This document shows, piece by piece, positions 53,402 through 62,203 of a stretch of DNA of 63,656 nt (positions within the stretch are counted from its first letter, which is position 1; each line of letters opens with the position of its first letter). The stretch is taken from the NCBI RefSeq assembly GCF_009377175.1, contig NZ_VJZD01000024.1, positions 1 to 63,656 on the forward strand, written 5' to 3'. Below the pieces are notes generated by a model. It was not told the origin of the DNA and did not search any database. It saw only the letters and a program-made list of their open reading frames with translations. Position numbers and translations under genes: made by a program. This DNA is from Streptomyces adustus. GTDB lineage: Bacteria; Actinomycetota; Actinomycetes; Streptomycetales; Streptomycetaceae.

Positions 53402-54562
53402 GTGCGCATCACCGGAATCAGCACACACGTGGTCGGGACGCCGTGGCGCAACCTGACCTACGTCCAGGTGCACACCGACGAGGGGATCACCGGAGTCGGC
53501 GAGACCCGGATGCTGGGCCACACCGACGCTCTCATCGGATACCTGCGCGAGGCCGAGGCCAACCACATTCTCGGCTCCGACCCGTTCGCTGTCGAGGACC
53601 TGGTGCGCCGCATGAAGTACGGCGACTACGGGCGCGCGGGCGAGATCGTGATGTCGGGCATCGCGGTCGTCGAGATGGCCTGCTGGGACATCAAGGGCAA
53701 GGCGCTGGGCGTGCCGGTGTGGCAGCTGCTCGGCGGCAAGGTGACCGACAAGGTCAAGGCCTACGCCAACGGCTGGTACACCACGGAGCGCACGCCCGAG
53801 GCGTACCACAAGGCCGCCCAGGAGGTCGTGGCGCGCGGGTACAAGGCGCTGAAGATCGACCCCTTCGGCACCGGGCACTTCGAGCTGGACCACGAGCAGA
53901 GCCTGTACGCCGTCTCGCTGATCGAGGCGGTCCGGGACGCCATCGGGCCGGACGCCGAGCTGATGCTGGAGATGCACGGCCGCTTCTCCCCCGCGACGGC
54001 CGTGCGCCTCGCCCGCGAGCTGGCCCCCTTCAAGCCCGCCTGGCTGGAGGAGCCCTGCCCGCCGGAGAACCTGAAGGCGCTGGAGAAGATCGCGGCCAAG
54101 GTCGACATCCCGGTCGCCACCGGTGAGCGCATCCACGACCGGATCGAGTTCCGGGAGCTGTTCGAGAGCCAGGCCGTCGACATCATCCAGCCGGACGTCG
54201 GCCACATCGGCGGCATCTGGGAGACCCGGAAGCTGGCCGCGACGGCGGAGACCCACTACATGCTGGTCGCCCCGCACAACGTCGGCGGGCCGGTGCTGAC
54301 CGCCGCCTCCCTCCAGGTCGGCTTCACCTCCCCGAACTTCAAGATCCTCGAACACTTCAACGACTTCGCGGACTCGGAGATCAAGAAGGTCGTCAAGGGC
54401 GCCCCGCAGGTCGTCGACGGGTACTTCCACCTCTCCGACGCGCCGGGCCTCGGCGTCGAGCTGGACGTCGACGCCGCCGCCGAGTTCCCGCAGCAGCAGG
54501 CCCGCTTCGACCTGTGGGCCGAGGGCTGGGAGCAGCGCAAGCCGAAGGGCGCGCAGCAGTGA
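53402..54562 (+). CDS. Galactonate-dehydratase-like enolase-superfamily enzyme
   Basis: A 386-residue sugar acid dehydratase of the mandelate racemase group. The N-terminal cap is VRITGISTHVVGTPWRNLTYVQV (key part THVVGTPWRN). The barrel has GYKALKIDPFG (Lys), metal ligands in ELMLEMHGRF, LEEPCPPEN and ATGERIH, and the His/Asp pair in VDIIQPDVGHIGG and VAPHNVGG. It converts an aldonate (D-galactonate or a relative) to a 2-keto-3-deoxy acid; the exact sugar is not provable from sequence. GTG 53402 begins about 35 bp after the operator; its stop overlaps the dehydrogenase start. Confidence 0.9.
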   Translation: MRITGISTHVVGTPWRNLTYVQVHTDEGITGVGETRMLGHTDALIGYLREAEANHILGSDPFAVEDLVRRMKYGDYGRAGEIVMSGIAVVEMACWDIKGKALGVPVWQLLGGKVTDKVKAYANGWYTTERTPEAYHKAAQEVVARGYKALKIDPFGTGHFELDHEQSLYAVSLIEAVRDAIGPDAELMLEMHGRFSPATAVRLARELAPFKPAWLEEPCPPENLKALEKIAAKVDIPVATGERIHDRIEFRELFESQAVDIIQPDVGHIGGIWETRKLAATAETHYMLVAPHNVGGPVLTAASLQVGFTSPNFKILEHFNDFADSEIKKVVKGAPQVVDGYFHLSDAPGLGVELDVDAAAEFPQQQARFDLWAEGWEQRKPKGAQQ

Positions 54563-55599
54563 GCACCCCGGGGAACGCCACGGGGAACACCGCGCAGAGC
54601 GCCGCCGTGGTCGTGGAGGCGCCCGGCGAGCACCGCATCACCGCGCACGAGCCGCGCCGGCCGGAGGCCGGGGAGGCGCTGGTACGCGTCCACGCCACCG
54701 GGATCTGCGGCAGCGACCGCGAGGTGTACCAGGGCAACCGGCCCGAGGGGTACGTCCGCTATCCGCTCACCCCCGGTCACGAGTGGTCGGGGACCGTGGA
54801 GGCGGTCGGCGCCGGGGTGCCGCAGTCGCTGGTCGGCCGCAAGGTCGTGGGCGAGGGCTTCCGCAACTGCCAGGTGTGCGACCGCTGCCACGCGGGCGAG
54901 ACGACGCTGTGCACCGACGGGTACGAGGAGACCGGCTTCACCCAGCCGGGGGCCATGGCGGCCACCCTCACCCTGCCGGCCCGGCTGCTGCACGCCCTGC
55001 CGGACGACGCGGACCTGACGGCCGCCGCGCTGCTGGAGCCGGCCGCCTGCATCGCGGCCGCCGCCATCAAGGCGAACGCGCGGCCGGGCGAGCGGGTCGC
55101 GGTGGTCGGCACCGGGACGCTGGGCATGTTCGCCGTGCAGTTCCTGCGGGCGGGCTCGCCGGGCGAGCTGCTGGTGGTCGGCACCCGCGACGACCGGGAG
55201 GCGCTCTCCCGGCAGTTCGGGGCCACCGACTTCCGCACGAAGGACCAGGAGCTGCCCGCCGACTTCGACGTGGTGATCGAGACGGCGGGGTCGGCCTCGG
55301 CCGCGCGGACCGCCGCGTCGCTGCTGCGGCGCGGCGGGCGGCTGGTCCTGACCGGGATCCCGGCGCCGGGCGCCGACGGTCTCGACCCCACCGACCTGGT
55401 CGTACGGCAGTTGGAGGTGCACACCGTCTTCGGTGCGCCGCCGGACGCCTGGGCGCACACGGTGCGGGTCTTCGCGGCCGGGCTGCTCGATCCGCTGCCG
55501 CTGGTCACGCACGAGCTGCCGCTCACCGAGTTCTCCGCGGCGATCGAGCTGGTGGGGTCCGGCGACCCGAAGGTCGGCAAGGTCCTGCTGCGCCCCTAG
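54559..55599 (+). CDS. Zinc-dependent sugar/alcohol dehydrogenase
   Basis: A 346-residue medium-chain dehydrogenase. The catalytic zinc site is HATGICGSDREVY with GHEWSGTVE. The structural zinc Cys set is reduced: NCQVCDRCHAGETTLC still shows four Cys. The NAD(P) loop is VAVVGTGTLGMFAVQFL. It probably oxidises the imported aldose or a polyol, giving a lactone or ketose ahead of the dehydratase. GTG 54559 overlaps the dehydratase stop (GTGA), so the two are translationally coupled. A strong terminator follows. Confidence 0.9.
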   Translation: MSTPGNATGNTAQSAAVVVEAPGEHRITAHEPRRPEAGEALVRVHATGICGSDREVYQGNRPEGYVRYPLTPGHEWSGTVEAVGAGVPQSLVGRKVVGEGFRNCQVCDRCHAGETTLCTDGYEETGFTQPGAMAATLTLPARLLHALPDDADLTAAALLEPAACIAAAAIKANARPGERVAVVGTGTLGMFAVQFLRAGSPGELLVVGTRDDREALSRQFGATDFRTKDQELPADFDVVIETAGSASAARTAASLLRRGGRLVLTGIPAPGADGLDPTDLVVRQLEVHTVFGAPPDAWAHTVRVFAAGLLDPLPLVTHELPLTEFSAAIELVGSGDPKVGKVLLRP

Positions 55600-55693
55600 G
55601 GCCGCGGACGGGCCGGAGTCCACTCCGCGCCTCCCGTGGCCGTACGGCGGCACACAGACCCCCGCACCACCCCCGCCGGCTCCACCCCCGGCC

Positions 55694-55738
55694 GTACGCC
55701 GGCCCGAGGGCAACCTGACGGCCCTCGGGCCGGCGTAC
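55694..55738 (+). terminator. Terminator of the dehydratase-dehydrogenase operon
   Basis: A perfect 18-bp stem: GTACGCCGGCCCGAGGGC (55694-55711) with its complement at 55721-55738 and a 9-nt loop. Confidence 0.93.
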
Positions 55739-55775
55739 ATCCCGCCCTTCCACGCCTAGAGCCGCGAACCTCGTC

Positions 55776-55789
55776 CGAAATACCGAACA
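55776..55789 (+). promoter_or_regulatory. Second copy of the sugar-locus operator
   Basis: CGAAATACCGAACA (55776-55789) matches 13 of 14 positions of the element at 53338. It lies between the terminator and the next gene, 14 nt before its start, so the second transcript is probably under the same regulator. Confidence 0.65.
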
Positions 55790-55802
55790 AGAAGGACAGC
55801 TT

Positions 55803-56771
55803 GTGACCGACGCTTCCGCCACGGCAGCCCGTCGCCCCGGCGAGCGGGCGCTTGCCGCACTGGGCCTGGGCGCACCCGCCCTCGACCCCGCCGACGCCTC
55901 GCCCCACAGCTTCCCGGGCGGTGGCCGCTGGCGCACCGAGATCCCCTCCTGCGAGGGTCCCGAGGCGCTGGCCGTCGTCCTGAAGGAGGCCTCGCGCCTG
56001 GACGTACCGGTCCACCGGATCAGCCAGGGCAGCGGCGTGTGGATGCTGACCGACGCCGAGATCACCGAGATGGTCGACGCGACCGGTGAACGGGACATCG
56101 AGCTCTGCCTGTTCACCGGCCCGCGCGGCACCTGGGACATCGGCGGCTCGGTGCGCACCGACTCGCGCGGCGGCGGCACCCGCGCCCGCGGCCACGACGC
56201 CGTCGCCGGCTGCGTCGAGGACGCCGTCCGGGCCACCGAGCTGGGCGTCAAATGCCTCCTCGTCGCCGACGAGGGCGTGCTGTGGACGCTGCACCGGGCG
56301 CGCCTGGCGGGCATCATCCCGGCGGACACCACCCTGAAGGTGTCCGCGCTCATCGGCCCGGTCAACCCGGCCGCGTACGCGGTCTACGAGGGGCTGGGCG
56401 CCGACTCGGTCAACGTGCCCAGCGATCTGACGCTCGATCACCTCACCGAGATCCGCCGGGTGTCGGCCGCCCCCATGGACATGTACATCGAGGCCCCCGA
56501 CGATCTCGGCGGGTATGTCCGGATGTACGAGGTCGCCGAGCTGATCCGGCGCGGCGCACCGCTCTACCTCAAGTTCGGCCTGTCCAAGGCGCCCGGAATC
56601 TACCCGTACGGGCACCATTTGAGGGATCTGACCCTGTCCACCGCACGGGAACGCGTGCGGCGCGGCCGCCTGGCCCTGGACCTGCTCGAACGGCACGGGG
56701 TCGACGGCGAGATGGCCCCCCTGGGGTCGCGCCTGCCCGGCACCCTGAAGCGCTTCGAAACTTCCGCATAA
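55803..56771 (+). CDS. U32-peptidase-like barrel protein, role unknown
   Basis: A 322-residue cytoplasmic protein, tentatively of the U32 peptidase-like group by its barrel-type pattern. Visible parts are [38 protein letters not shown], a Gly/Arg loop ([15 protein letters not shown]), [21 protein letters not shown] with [19 protein letters not shown], and [18 protein letters not shown] see no peptidase catalytic set. Its constant place in the sugar locus suggests a step on the aldonate or keto-deoxy acid, for example an aldolase-like reaction, but this is inference. GTG 55803 has AAGGAC upstream. Confidence 0.6.
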   Translation: MTDASATAARRPGERALAALGLGAPALDPADASPHSFPGGGRWRTEIPSCEGPEALAVVLKEASRLDVPVHRISQGSGVWMLTDAEITEMVDATGERDIELCLFTGPRGTWDIGGSVRTDSRGGGTRARGHDAVAGCVEDAVRATELGVKCLLVADEGVLWTLHRARLAGIIPADTTLKVSALIGPVNPAAYAVYEGLGADSVNVPSDLTLDHLTEIRRVSAAPMDMYIEAPDDLGGYVRMYEVAELIRRGAPLYLKFGLSKAPGIYPYGHHLRDLTLSTARERVRRGRLALDLLERHGVDGEMAPLGSRLPGTLKRFETSA

Positions 56772-56808
56772 CGTTCCGGATAATCCCCCTTCACAAAAGA
56801 CGACGCAG

Positions 56809-56817
56809 TCGAACACA
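56809..56817 (+). promoter_or_regulatory. Half-site of the sugar operator before the ABC genes
   Basis: TCGAACACA at 56809-56817 matches the right half of the element at 53338 (ATCGAACACA). It lies about 100 bp before the binding-protein gene. A weaker or half site is possible. Confidence 0.4.
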
Positions 56818-56914
56818 ATCCCACAACCGCTCCTCGGACTTGCTGCACCGCCCGGACGAGCAACCGCACCCCGCCAGACCGAGCCCTGCTCCACACACAT
56901 CAAGGATGATGATC

Positions 56915-58021
56915 ATGCGTACTCGCAGAGCCGCCCTCGCCGCCATAGCCGGAGCCGCCTCCCTCGCGCTCACCCTCACCGCCTGCGGTCAGAGCGGCTC
57001 GGGCGGCAGCAAGGAGGAGACGGGCAGCAGCAAGGGCGGGACCATCGGCATCGCGATGCCGACCAAGTCCTCCGAGCGCTGGATCGCCGACGGCAACAAC
57101 GTCGTCAAGAACCTGGAGTCCAAGGGCTACAAGACCAAGCTGGTCTACGGCGAGGACGACCCCGACCAGCAGGTCTCGCAGATCGAGAACCTGATCACGC
57201 AGGGCGTCAAGGCGCTGATCGTCGCGGCCATCGACAACAAGTCCCTGAACAACGTGCTCCAGCAGGCCGCGGACGCCCACATCCCGGTCATCGCCTACGA
57301 CCGCCTGATCCTCGGCACGAAGAACGTCGACTACTACGCGTCCTTCGACAACACCAAGGTCGGCGAGCTCCAGGCCAACTACATCGTCGACAAGCTCGGT
57401 CTGGCGAGCGGCAAGGGCCCGTTCAACATCGAGCTGTTCGCCGGCTCCAACGACGACAACAACACCAAGTACTTCTTCAACGGCGCGATGAGCGTGCTCC
57501 AGCCGTACATCGACAGCAAGAAGCTCGTCGTCCAGTCCGGCCAGACCGGCCTCACCCAGGTCACCACCCTGCGCTGGGACGGCGCCACCGCCCAGAAGCG
57601 CATGGACGACATCCTCACCAAGTCGTACTCCAGCAAGAAGGTCGACGCGGTCCTCTCGCCGTACGACGGCATCTCCATCGGCATCCTGTCGGCGCTGAAG
57701 TCGGACGACTACGGCTCCAAGGCCAAGCCGCTGCCGGTCCTCACCGGCCAGGACGCCGAGCTGGCCTCGGTGAAGTCGATCATCGCGGGCGAGCAGACGC
57801 AGACCGTCTACAAGGACACCCGCGAACTGGCCAAGGTCGCCTCGAACATGGTGGACGCGGTCCTCAACGGCAAGAAGCCGGAGACCAACGACACCAAGAC
57901 CTACGACAACGGCGCGAAGGTCATCCCCGCCTACCTGCTCCAGCCGGTGAGCGTCGACAAGACCAACTACCAGTCGGTCCTGGTGGACGGCGGCTACTAC
58001 ACGGCGGACGAGCTCAAGTAG
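56915..58021 (+). CDS. ChvE-type sugar-binding lipoprotein
   Basis: A 368-residue extracellular solute receptor of a sugar ABC importer. The lipobox is LTLTACG with Cys24. The binding fold of the RbsB/ChvE group shows [60 protein letters not shown], and [27 protein letters not shown] (key part [12 protein letters not shown]). ChvE homologs bind galactose, glucose, arabinose, xylose and related aldoses. Of three in-frame ATGs, 56915 has AAGGA at 8 nt. First gene of the ABC set; 41 bp to the ATPase. Confidence 0.92.
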   Translation: MRTRRAALAAIAGAASLALTLTACGQSGSGGSKEETGSSKGGTIGIAMPTKSSERWIADGNNVVKNLESKGYKTKLVYGEDDPDQQVSQIENLITQGVKALIVAAIDNKSLNNVLQQAADAHIPVIAYDRLILGTKNVDYYASFDNTKVGELQANYIVDKLGLASGKGPFNIELFAGSNDDNNTKYFFNGAMSVLQPYIDSKKLVVQSGQTGLTQVTTLRWDGATAQKRMDDILTKSYSSKKVDAVLSPYDGISIGILSALKSDDYGSKAKPLPVLTGQDAELASVKSIIAGEQTQTVYKDTRELAKVASNMVDAVLNGKKPETNDTKTYDNGAKVIPAYLLQPVSVDKTNYQSVLVDGGYYTADELK

Positions 58022-58062
58022 CCACCGGTCCCACCGACTTCTACGGATTGGAAGGCACGACC

Positions 58063-59613
58063 ATGGCGGGACCCGTCCTGGAAATGCGCTCGATCGTCAA
58101 GACCTTTCCCGGCGTCAAGGCGCTGTCGGACGTCACACTGACCGTCCGCCAGGGCGAGGTCCATGCCATCTGCGGGGAGAACGGCGCCGGCAAGTCGACC
58201 CTGATGAAGGTCCTCTCCGGCGTCCACCCGCACGGGAGTTACGAGGGCGAGATCCTCTTCGAGGGTGACGTCTGCCGCTTCCGGGACATCCGGGCGAGCG
58301 AGCAGCACGGCATCGTGATCATCCATCAGGAACTGGCGCTGGTGCCGTTCCTGTCGATCGCGGAGAACATCTTCCTCGGCAACGAGCACGCCAAGCGCGG
58401 GTTCGTGAACTGGAACGAGACCCTGCGGCACGCCAGCGAACTGCTGCGCCGCGTCGGCCTCGACGAGCACCCCGAGACCCGCGTCGCCGACATCGGCGTG
58501 GGCAAGCAGCAGCTCGTGGAGATCGCGAAGGCGCTGTCCAAGGAGGTGAAGCTGCTCATCCTCGACGAGCCGACCGCGGCGCTGAACGACGAGGACAGCG
58601 GCAAGCTCCTGGACCTGATCCTGGAACTGAAGAACCAGGGCATCACCTCGATCATCATCTCCCACAAGCTGAACGAGATCCGCCGGGTCGCCGACTCGGT
58701 GACGATCCTGCGCGACGGGCGGTCCATCGAGACGCTCGACGTGAAGGCGGCGGAGACGACCGAGGACCGGATCATCAGCGGCATGGTCGGCCGGGACCTC
58801 GACCACCGCTTCCCCGAGCGCACCCCGCACCACCCCGAGGAGGGTGCGGCCCCGGCGCTGGAGATCCGCGACTGGACCGTGCACCACCCGATCGACCAGC
58901 AGCGCAAGGTGGCCGACGCGGTGTCGCTCCAGGTGCGGCGCGGGGAGATCGTCGGCATCGCCGGCCTGATGGGCGCCGGCCGCACCGAGCTCGCGATGAA
59001 CGTCTTCGGGCGCAGCTACGGCCGGTACGCGGGCGGCACGGTCCTCAAGGACGGCAAGGAGATCCGTACCAGGACCGTCGCGGAGGCGGTCGGGCACGGC
59101 ATCGCGTACGTCACCGAGGACCGCAAGCACTACGGTCTCAACCTCATCGACACGATCAACCGCAACATCTCGCTGACCGCCCTGGGCAAGGTCGCCAACC
59201 GGGGCATCGTCGACGAGCACGAGGAGCGCCAGGTCGCCGAGCGCTACCGCAAGTCGATGAACATCAAGGCGCCGACCGTCTTCGAGCCGGTCGGCAAGCT
59301 GTCCGGCGGCAACCAGCAGAAGGTCGTCCTCAGCAAGTGGATCTTCGCGGGTCCGGACGTGCTGATCCTGGACGAACCCACCCGCGGCATCGACGTGGGC
59401 GCCAAGTTCGAGATCTACACGGTCATCGACAAGCTGGCCGCCGAGGGCAAGGCGATCATCTTCATCTCCTCCGAGCTGCCCGAACTGCTCGGCATGTGCG
59501 ACCGCATCTACACCATGGCCGCCGGGCGGCTGACCGGTGAGTTCTCGCGGGCCGAGGCCACGCAGGAAGTGCTGATGCGTCAGATGACGAAGGACAAAGA
59601 GGTAACGCGATGA
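58063..59613 (+). CDS. Sugar ABC importer ATPase, two NBDs
   Basis: A 516-residue protein with two nucleotide-binding domains, as in MglA/XylG/GguA. Domain 1 has Walker [10 protein letters not shown], signature [10 protein letters not shown] and Walker [12 protein letters not shown]. Domain 2 has a modified Walker A (GLMGAGRTE), signature [11 protein letters not shown] and [14 protein letters not shown]. Residual ATPase activity therefore rests mainly on site 1, as in the family. GGAAGG lies 7 nt before ATG 58063. Its stop overlaps the permease ATG (ATGA). Confidence 0.95.
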   Translation: MAGPVLEMRSIVKTFPGVKALSDVTLTVRQGEVHAICGENGAGKSTLMKVLSGVHPHGSYEGEILFEGDVCRFRDIRASEQHGIVIIHQELALVPFLSIAENIFLGNEHAKRGFVNWNETLRHASELLRRVGLDEHPETRVADIGVGKQQLVEIAKALSKEVKLLILDEPTAALNDEDSGKLLDLILELKNQGITSIIISHKLNEIRRVADSVTILRDGRSIETLDVKAAETTEDRIISGMVGRDLDHRFPERTPHHPEEGAAPALEIRDWTVHHPIDQQRKVADAVSLQVRRGEIVGIAGLMGAGRTELAMNVFGRSYGRYAGGTVLKDGKEIRTRTVAEAVGHGIAYVTEDRKHYGLNLIDTINRNISLTALGKVANRGIVDEHEERQVAERYRKSMNIKAPTVFEPVGKLSGGNQQKVVLSKWIFAGPDVLILDEPTRGIDVGAKFEIYTVIDKLAAEGKAIIFISSELPELLGMCDRIYTMAAGRLTGEFSRAEATQEVLMRQMTKDKEVTR

Positions 59614-60851
59614 GCACCGATGTGACCAACAGCCCGGCCGAGGCACCACCGGGCAGGGGCGGCGGCGAGACCGGGGAGAACCTGGTACGGCTGATGATCG
59701 ACGGCCTGCGCCGCAACATGCGCCAGTACGGCATGCTGATCGCGCTCGGCCTGATCGTCGCCCTCTTCGCCGTGTGGACCGACGGCGACCTGCTGCTGCC
59801 GCGCAACGTCTCCAACCTGGTCCTCCAGAACAGCTACATCCTGATCCTCGCGATCGGCATGATGCTGGTGATCATCGCGGGCCACATCGACCTGTCGGTC
59901 GGCTCGCTGACCGCGTTCGTGGGCTCGTTCGCGGCCGTACTGATGGTGGAACACCGGGTGGCGTGGCCGCTCGCCCTGCTGCTGTGCCTGGTGGTGGGCG
60001 CCGTGGCGGGCTCGATCCAGGGGTTCCTGATCGCCTATCTCGGCATACCGTCCTTCATCGTCACCCTCGCCGGAATGCTGCTCTTCCGCGGTCTGACCGA
60101 GATCCTGCTCAAGGGGCAGACCCTCGGCCCGTTCCCGGACGGCCTCCAGAAGGTCGGCAACGGCTTCCTGCCGGAGGTCGGCCCGACCACCAACTACCAC
60201 AACATCACCCTGCTGCTCGGCCTCGCCGTGATCGTCTTCGTGGTCCTCCAGGAGGTCCGCGACCGCAAGCGCCAGCAGGAGTTCACCCTGGACGTGCTGC
60301 CGGCCAAGCTGTTCGCGCTGAAGCTGGTGGCGCTGGTCGCCGCGGTGCTCACCGTCACGATGCTGCTCGCCAGCTACAAGGGCGCGCCGATCGTGCTGCT
60401 GATCCTCGGCGTGCTGGTCGTCGGCTACGGCTACGTGATGCGCAACGCCGTCTTCGGCCGCCACATCTACGCCATCGGCGGCAACCTCCCGGCGGCGAAG
60501 CTGTCCGGCGTCAAGGACAAGAAGGTCACCTTCTATGTCTTCCTCAACATGGGCATGCTCGCGGCCCTGGCGGGTCTGGTGGTCGCCGCCCGCCTGAACG
60601 CGGCCTCTCCGAAGGCCGGCCTGAACTTCGAGCTGGAGGCCATCGCCTCGTCGTTCATCGGCGGCGCGTCCATGAGCGGCGGTGTCGGCACCGTCCTCGG
60701 CGCGATCATCGGTGGTCTGGTCCTCGGCGTGCTGAACAACGGCATGAACCTCCTCAGTGTCGGCACCGACTGGCAACAGGTCATCAAGGGCCTGGCCCTG
60801 TTGGCGGCGGTCGGCTTCGACGTGTGGAACAAGCGCAAGTCCGGTTCGTAA
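59610..60851 (+). CDS. Sugar ABC importer permease (GguB/XylH type)
   Basis: A 413-residue membrane protein with about ten helices, forming a homodimeric channel. The family hallmark is [23 protein letters not shown], with [20 protein letters not shown] and the EAA-like coupling loop [42 protein letters not shown] is also typical. Its long length and extra loop after helix five fit GguB/MmsB-type permeases. ATG 59610 overlaps the ATPase stop by 4 nt, so translation is coupled. A hairpin follows, then the Tat epimerase. Confidence 0.94.
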   Translation: MSTDVTNSPAEAPPGRGGGETGENLVRLMIDGLRRNMRQYGMLIALGLIVALFAVWTDGDLLLPRNVSNLVLQNSYILILAIGMMLVIIAGHIDLSVGSLTAFVGSFAAVLMVEHRVAWPLALLLCLVVGAVAGSIQGFLIAYLGIPSFIVTLAGMLLFRGLTEILLKGQTLGPFPDGLQKVGNGFLPEVGPTTNYHNITLLLGLAVIVFVVLQEVRDRKRQQEFTLDVLPAKLFALKLVALVAAVLTVTMLLASYKGAPIVLLILGVLVVGYGYVMRNAVFGRHIYAIGGNLPAAKLSGVKDKKVTFYVFLNMGMLAALAGLVVAARLNAASPKAGLNFELEAIASSFIGGASMSGGVGTVLGAIIGGLVLGVLNNGMNLLSVGTDWQQVIKGLALLAAVGFDVWNKRKSGS

Positions 60852-60858
60852 CTCATCC

Positions 60859-60883
60859 GGGCCCCACCCGAAAGGTGGGGCCC
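60859..60883 (+). terminator. Intercistronic hairpin between permease and epimerase
   Basis: GGGCCCCACC (60859-60868) pairs with GGTGGGGCCC (60874-60883) around CGAAA. Only 21 bp separate it from the epimerase start, so it may act as a partial terminator or as a processing and stability element. Confidence 0.75.
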
Positions 60884-60904
60884 CTCCATTTGCAGGAGCC
60901 GCAC

Positions 60905-62050
60905 ATGGACATGAGCAGACGCACGGTCATCGCAGGAGCTGCGGCCGCGGGCCTCACCGCCGCCGCCATGGGCACCGCACACGCCTCGGGGGGCAGGAAG
61001 CCGGTGAAGGAGCTCTTCGGCACGCTCGCCGACGGCACCAAGGTCCACCGCTGGTCGCTGGAGAACGGCGGCACCCGGCTCAAGGTGCTGTCCTACGGCG
61101 GCATCGTCAACTCCCTGGAGATCCCCGACCGGCACGGCCGCCACCGCAATGTCTCGCTGGGCTTCGACAACATCGAGGACTACGTCGCCAAGAGCCCGTA
61201 CTTCGGCGCTCTGATTGGCCGCTACGGCAACCGCATCGGCAAGGGACAGTTCACCCTCGACGGCACCGCCTACCAGGTCAGCGTCAACGACGGCGTGAAC
61301 AGCCTGCACGGCGGCGCCAAGGGCTTCGACAAGCGCGTCTGGGACGTCGAACCGTTCACGAAGGGCTCCGACGTCGGGCTGCACCTGCACTACACCAGCG
61401 TCGACGGCGAGATGGGCTACCCGGGCACGCTCAAGGCGAAGGTCACCTACACCCTCACCCGGTCCGGCGACTGGCGCATCGACTACGAGGCCACCACCAG
61501 CAAGGCCACCGTCGTCAACCTCACCAGCCATGTGTACTGGAACCTGGCCGGCGAGGGCAGCGGGTCCATCTACGACCACGAGCTGTCCATCGCCGCCGCC
61601 CGCTACACGCCGGTCGACTCGGGGCTGATCCCCACGGGCGAACTGGCCAAGGTCGCGGGCACCCCCTTCGACTTCCGCAGGACGAAGGCGGTCGGCGCCG
61701 ACATCCGCGTCGCCCACCAGCAGCTCCTGTACGGCAAGGGCATCGACCACAACTGGGTCCTCGACAAGGGCGTCACCGCGCGGCCCGTGCACGTCGCGAC
61801 CCTGCGCGACCCGTCCTCGGGCCGCTCGCTGAGCATCGCGACCACCGAGCCGGGTCTCCAGTTCTACTCGGGCAACTTCCTCGACGGCACCCTCGTCGGC
61901 TCCGGCGGCCGCATCTACCGCCAGGGCGACGCGCTCTGCCTGGAGACCCAGCACTTCCCGGACTCGCCGAACAAGCCGTCGTTCCCGTCGACCGTGCTGC
62001 GGCCGGGACAGACATACCGGACGTCGACGGTCCATTCGTTCGGCGTGTGA
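60905..62050 (+). CDS. Tat-exported aldose 1-epimerase
   Basis: A 381-residue galactose-mutarotase-like enzyme with a twin-arginine signal (SRRTVIAGAAAAG, Arg5-Arg6, cleavage near AHAS). It acts outside the cell after folding in the cytoplasm. Active-site parts are IGRYGNRIGKGQF, VNSLHGGAKGFDKRVW, the catalytic His in LTSHVYWNLAGEG, and the catalytic Glu in CLETQHFPDSPNKPSF. It is about 60 residues longer than the cytosolic paralog at 46673. Together with the ChvE-type receptor it may speed conversion of sugar anomers to the form imported. GGAG lies 6 nt before ATG 60905. Confidence 0.93.
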   Translation: MDMSRRTVIAGAAAAGLTAAAMGTAHASGGRKPVKELFGTLADGTKVHRWSLENGGTRLKVLSYGGIVNSLEIPDRHGRHRNVSLGFDNIEDYVAKSPYFGALIGRYGNRIGKGQFTLDGTAYQVSVNDGVNSLHGGAKGFDKRVWDVEPFTKGSDVGLHLHYTSVDGEMGYPGTLKAKVTYTLTRSGDWRIDYEATTSKATVVNLTSHVYWNLAGEGSGSIYDHELSIAAARYTPVDSGLIPTGELAKVAGTPFDFRRTKAVGADIRVAHQQLLYGKGIDHNWVLDKGVTARPVHVATLRDPSSGRSLSIATTEPGLQFYSGNFLDGTLVGSGGRIYRQGDALCLETQHFPDSPNKPSFPSTVLRPGQTYRTSTVHSFGV

Positions 62051-62159
62051 GACCGGGCCGGAGGAAGTCACACTTCTTTCACCAGAGTTGAACAGCGCCT
62101 CCCAGGAATCCGTATGTAAGGGCGGCCCGTGCTCCCCCGCGCGGGCCACCCAATGACGA

Positions 62160-62186
62160 CGGGCCCGGACGTCCCCGCCGGGCCCG
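62160..62186 (+). terminator. Terminator or hairpin after the sugar operon
   Basis: CGGGCCCGG (62160-62168) pairs with CCGGGCCCG (62178-62186) with a 9-nt loop. It lies only 8 nt before the GGAGGA site of the next gene, so it could also affect its translation. Confidence 0.7.
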
Positions 62187-62203
62187 CCCCATATGGAGGA
62201 TCC

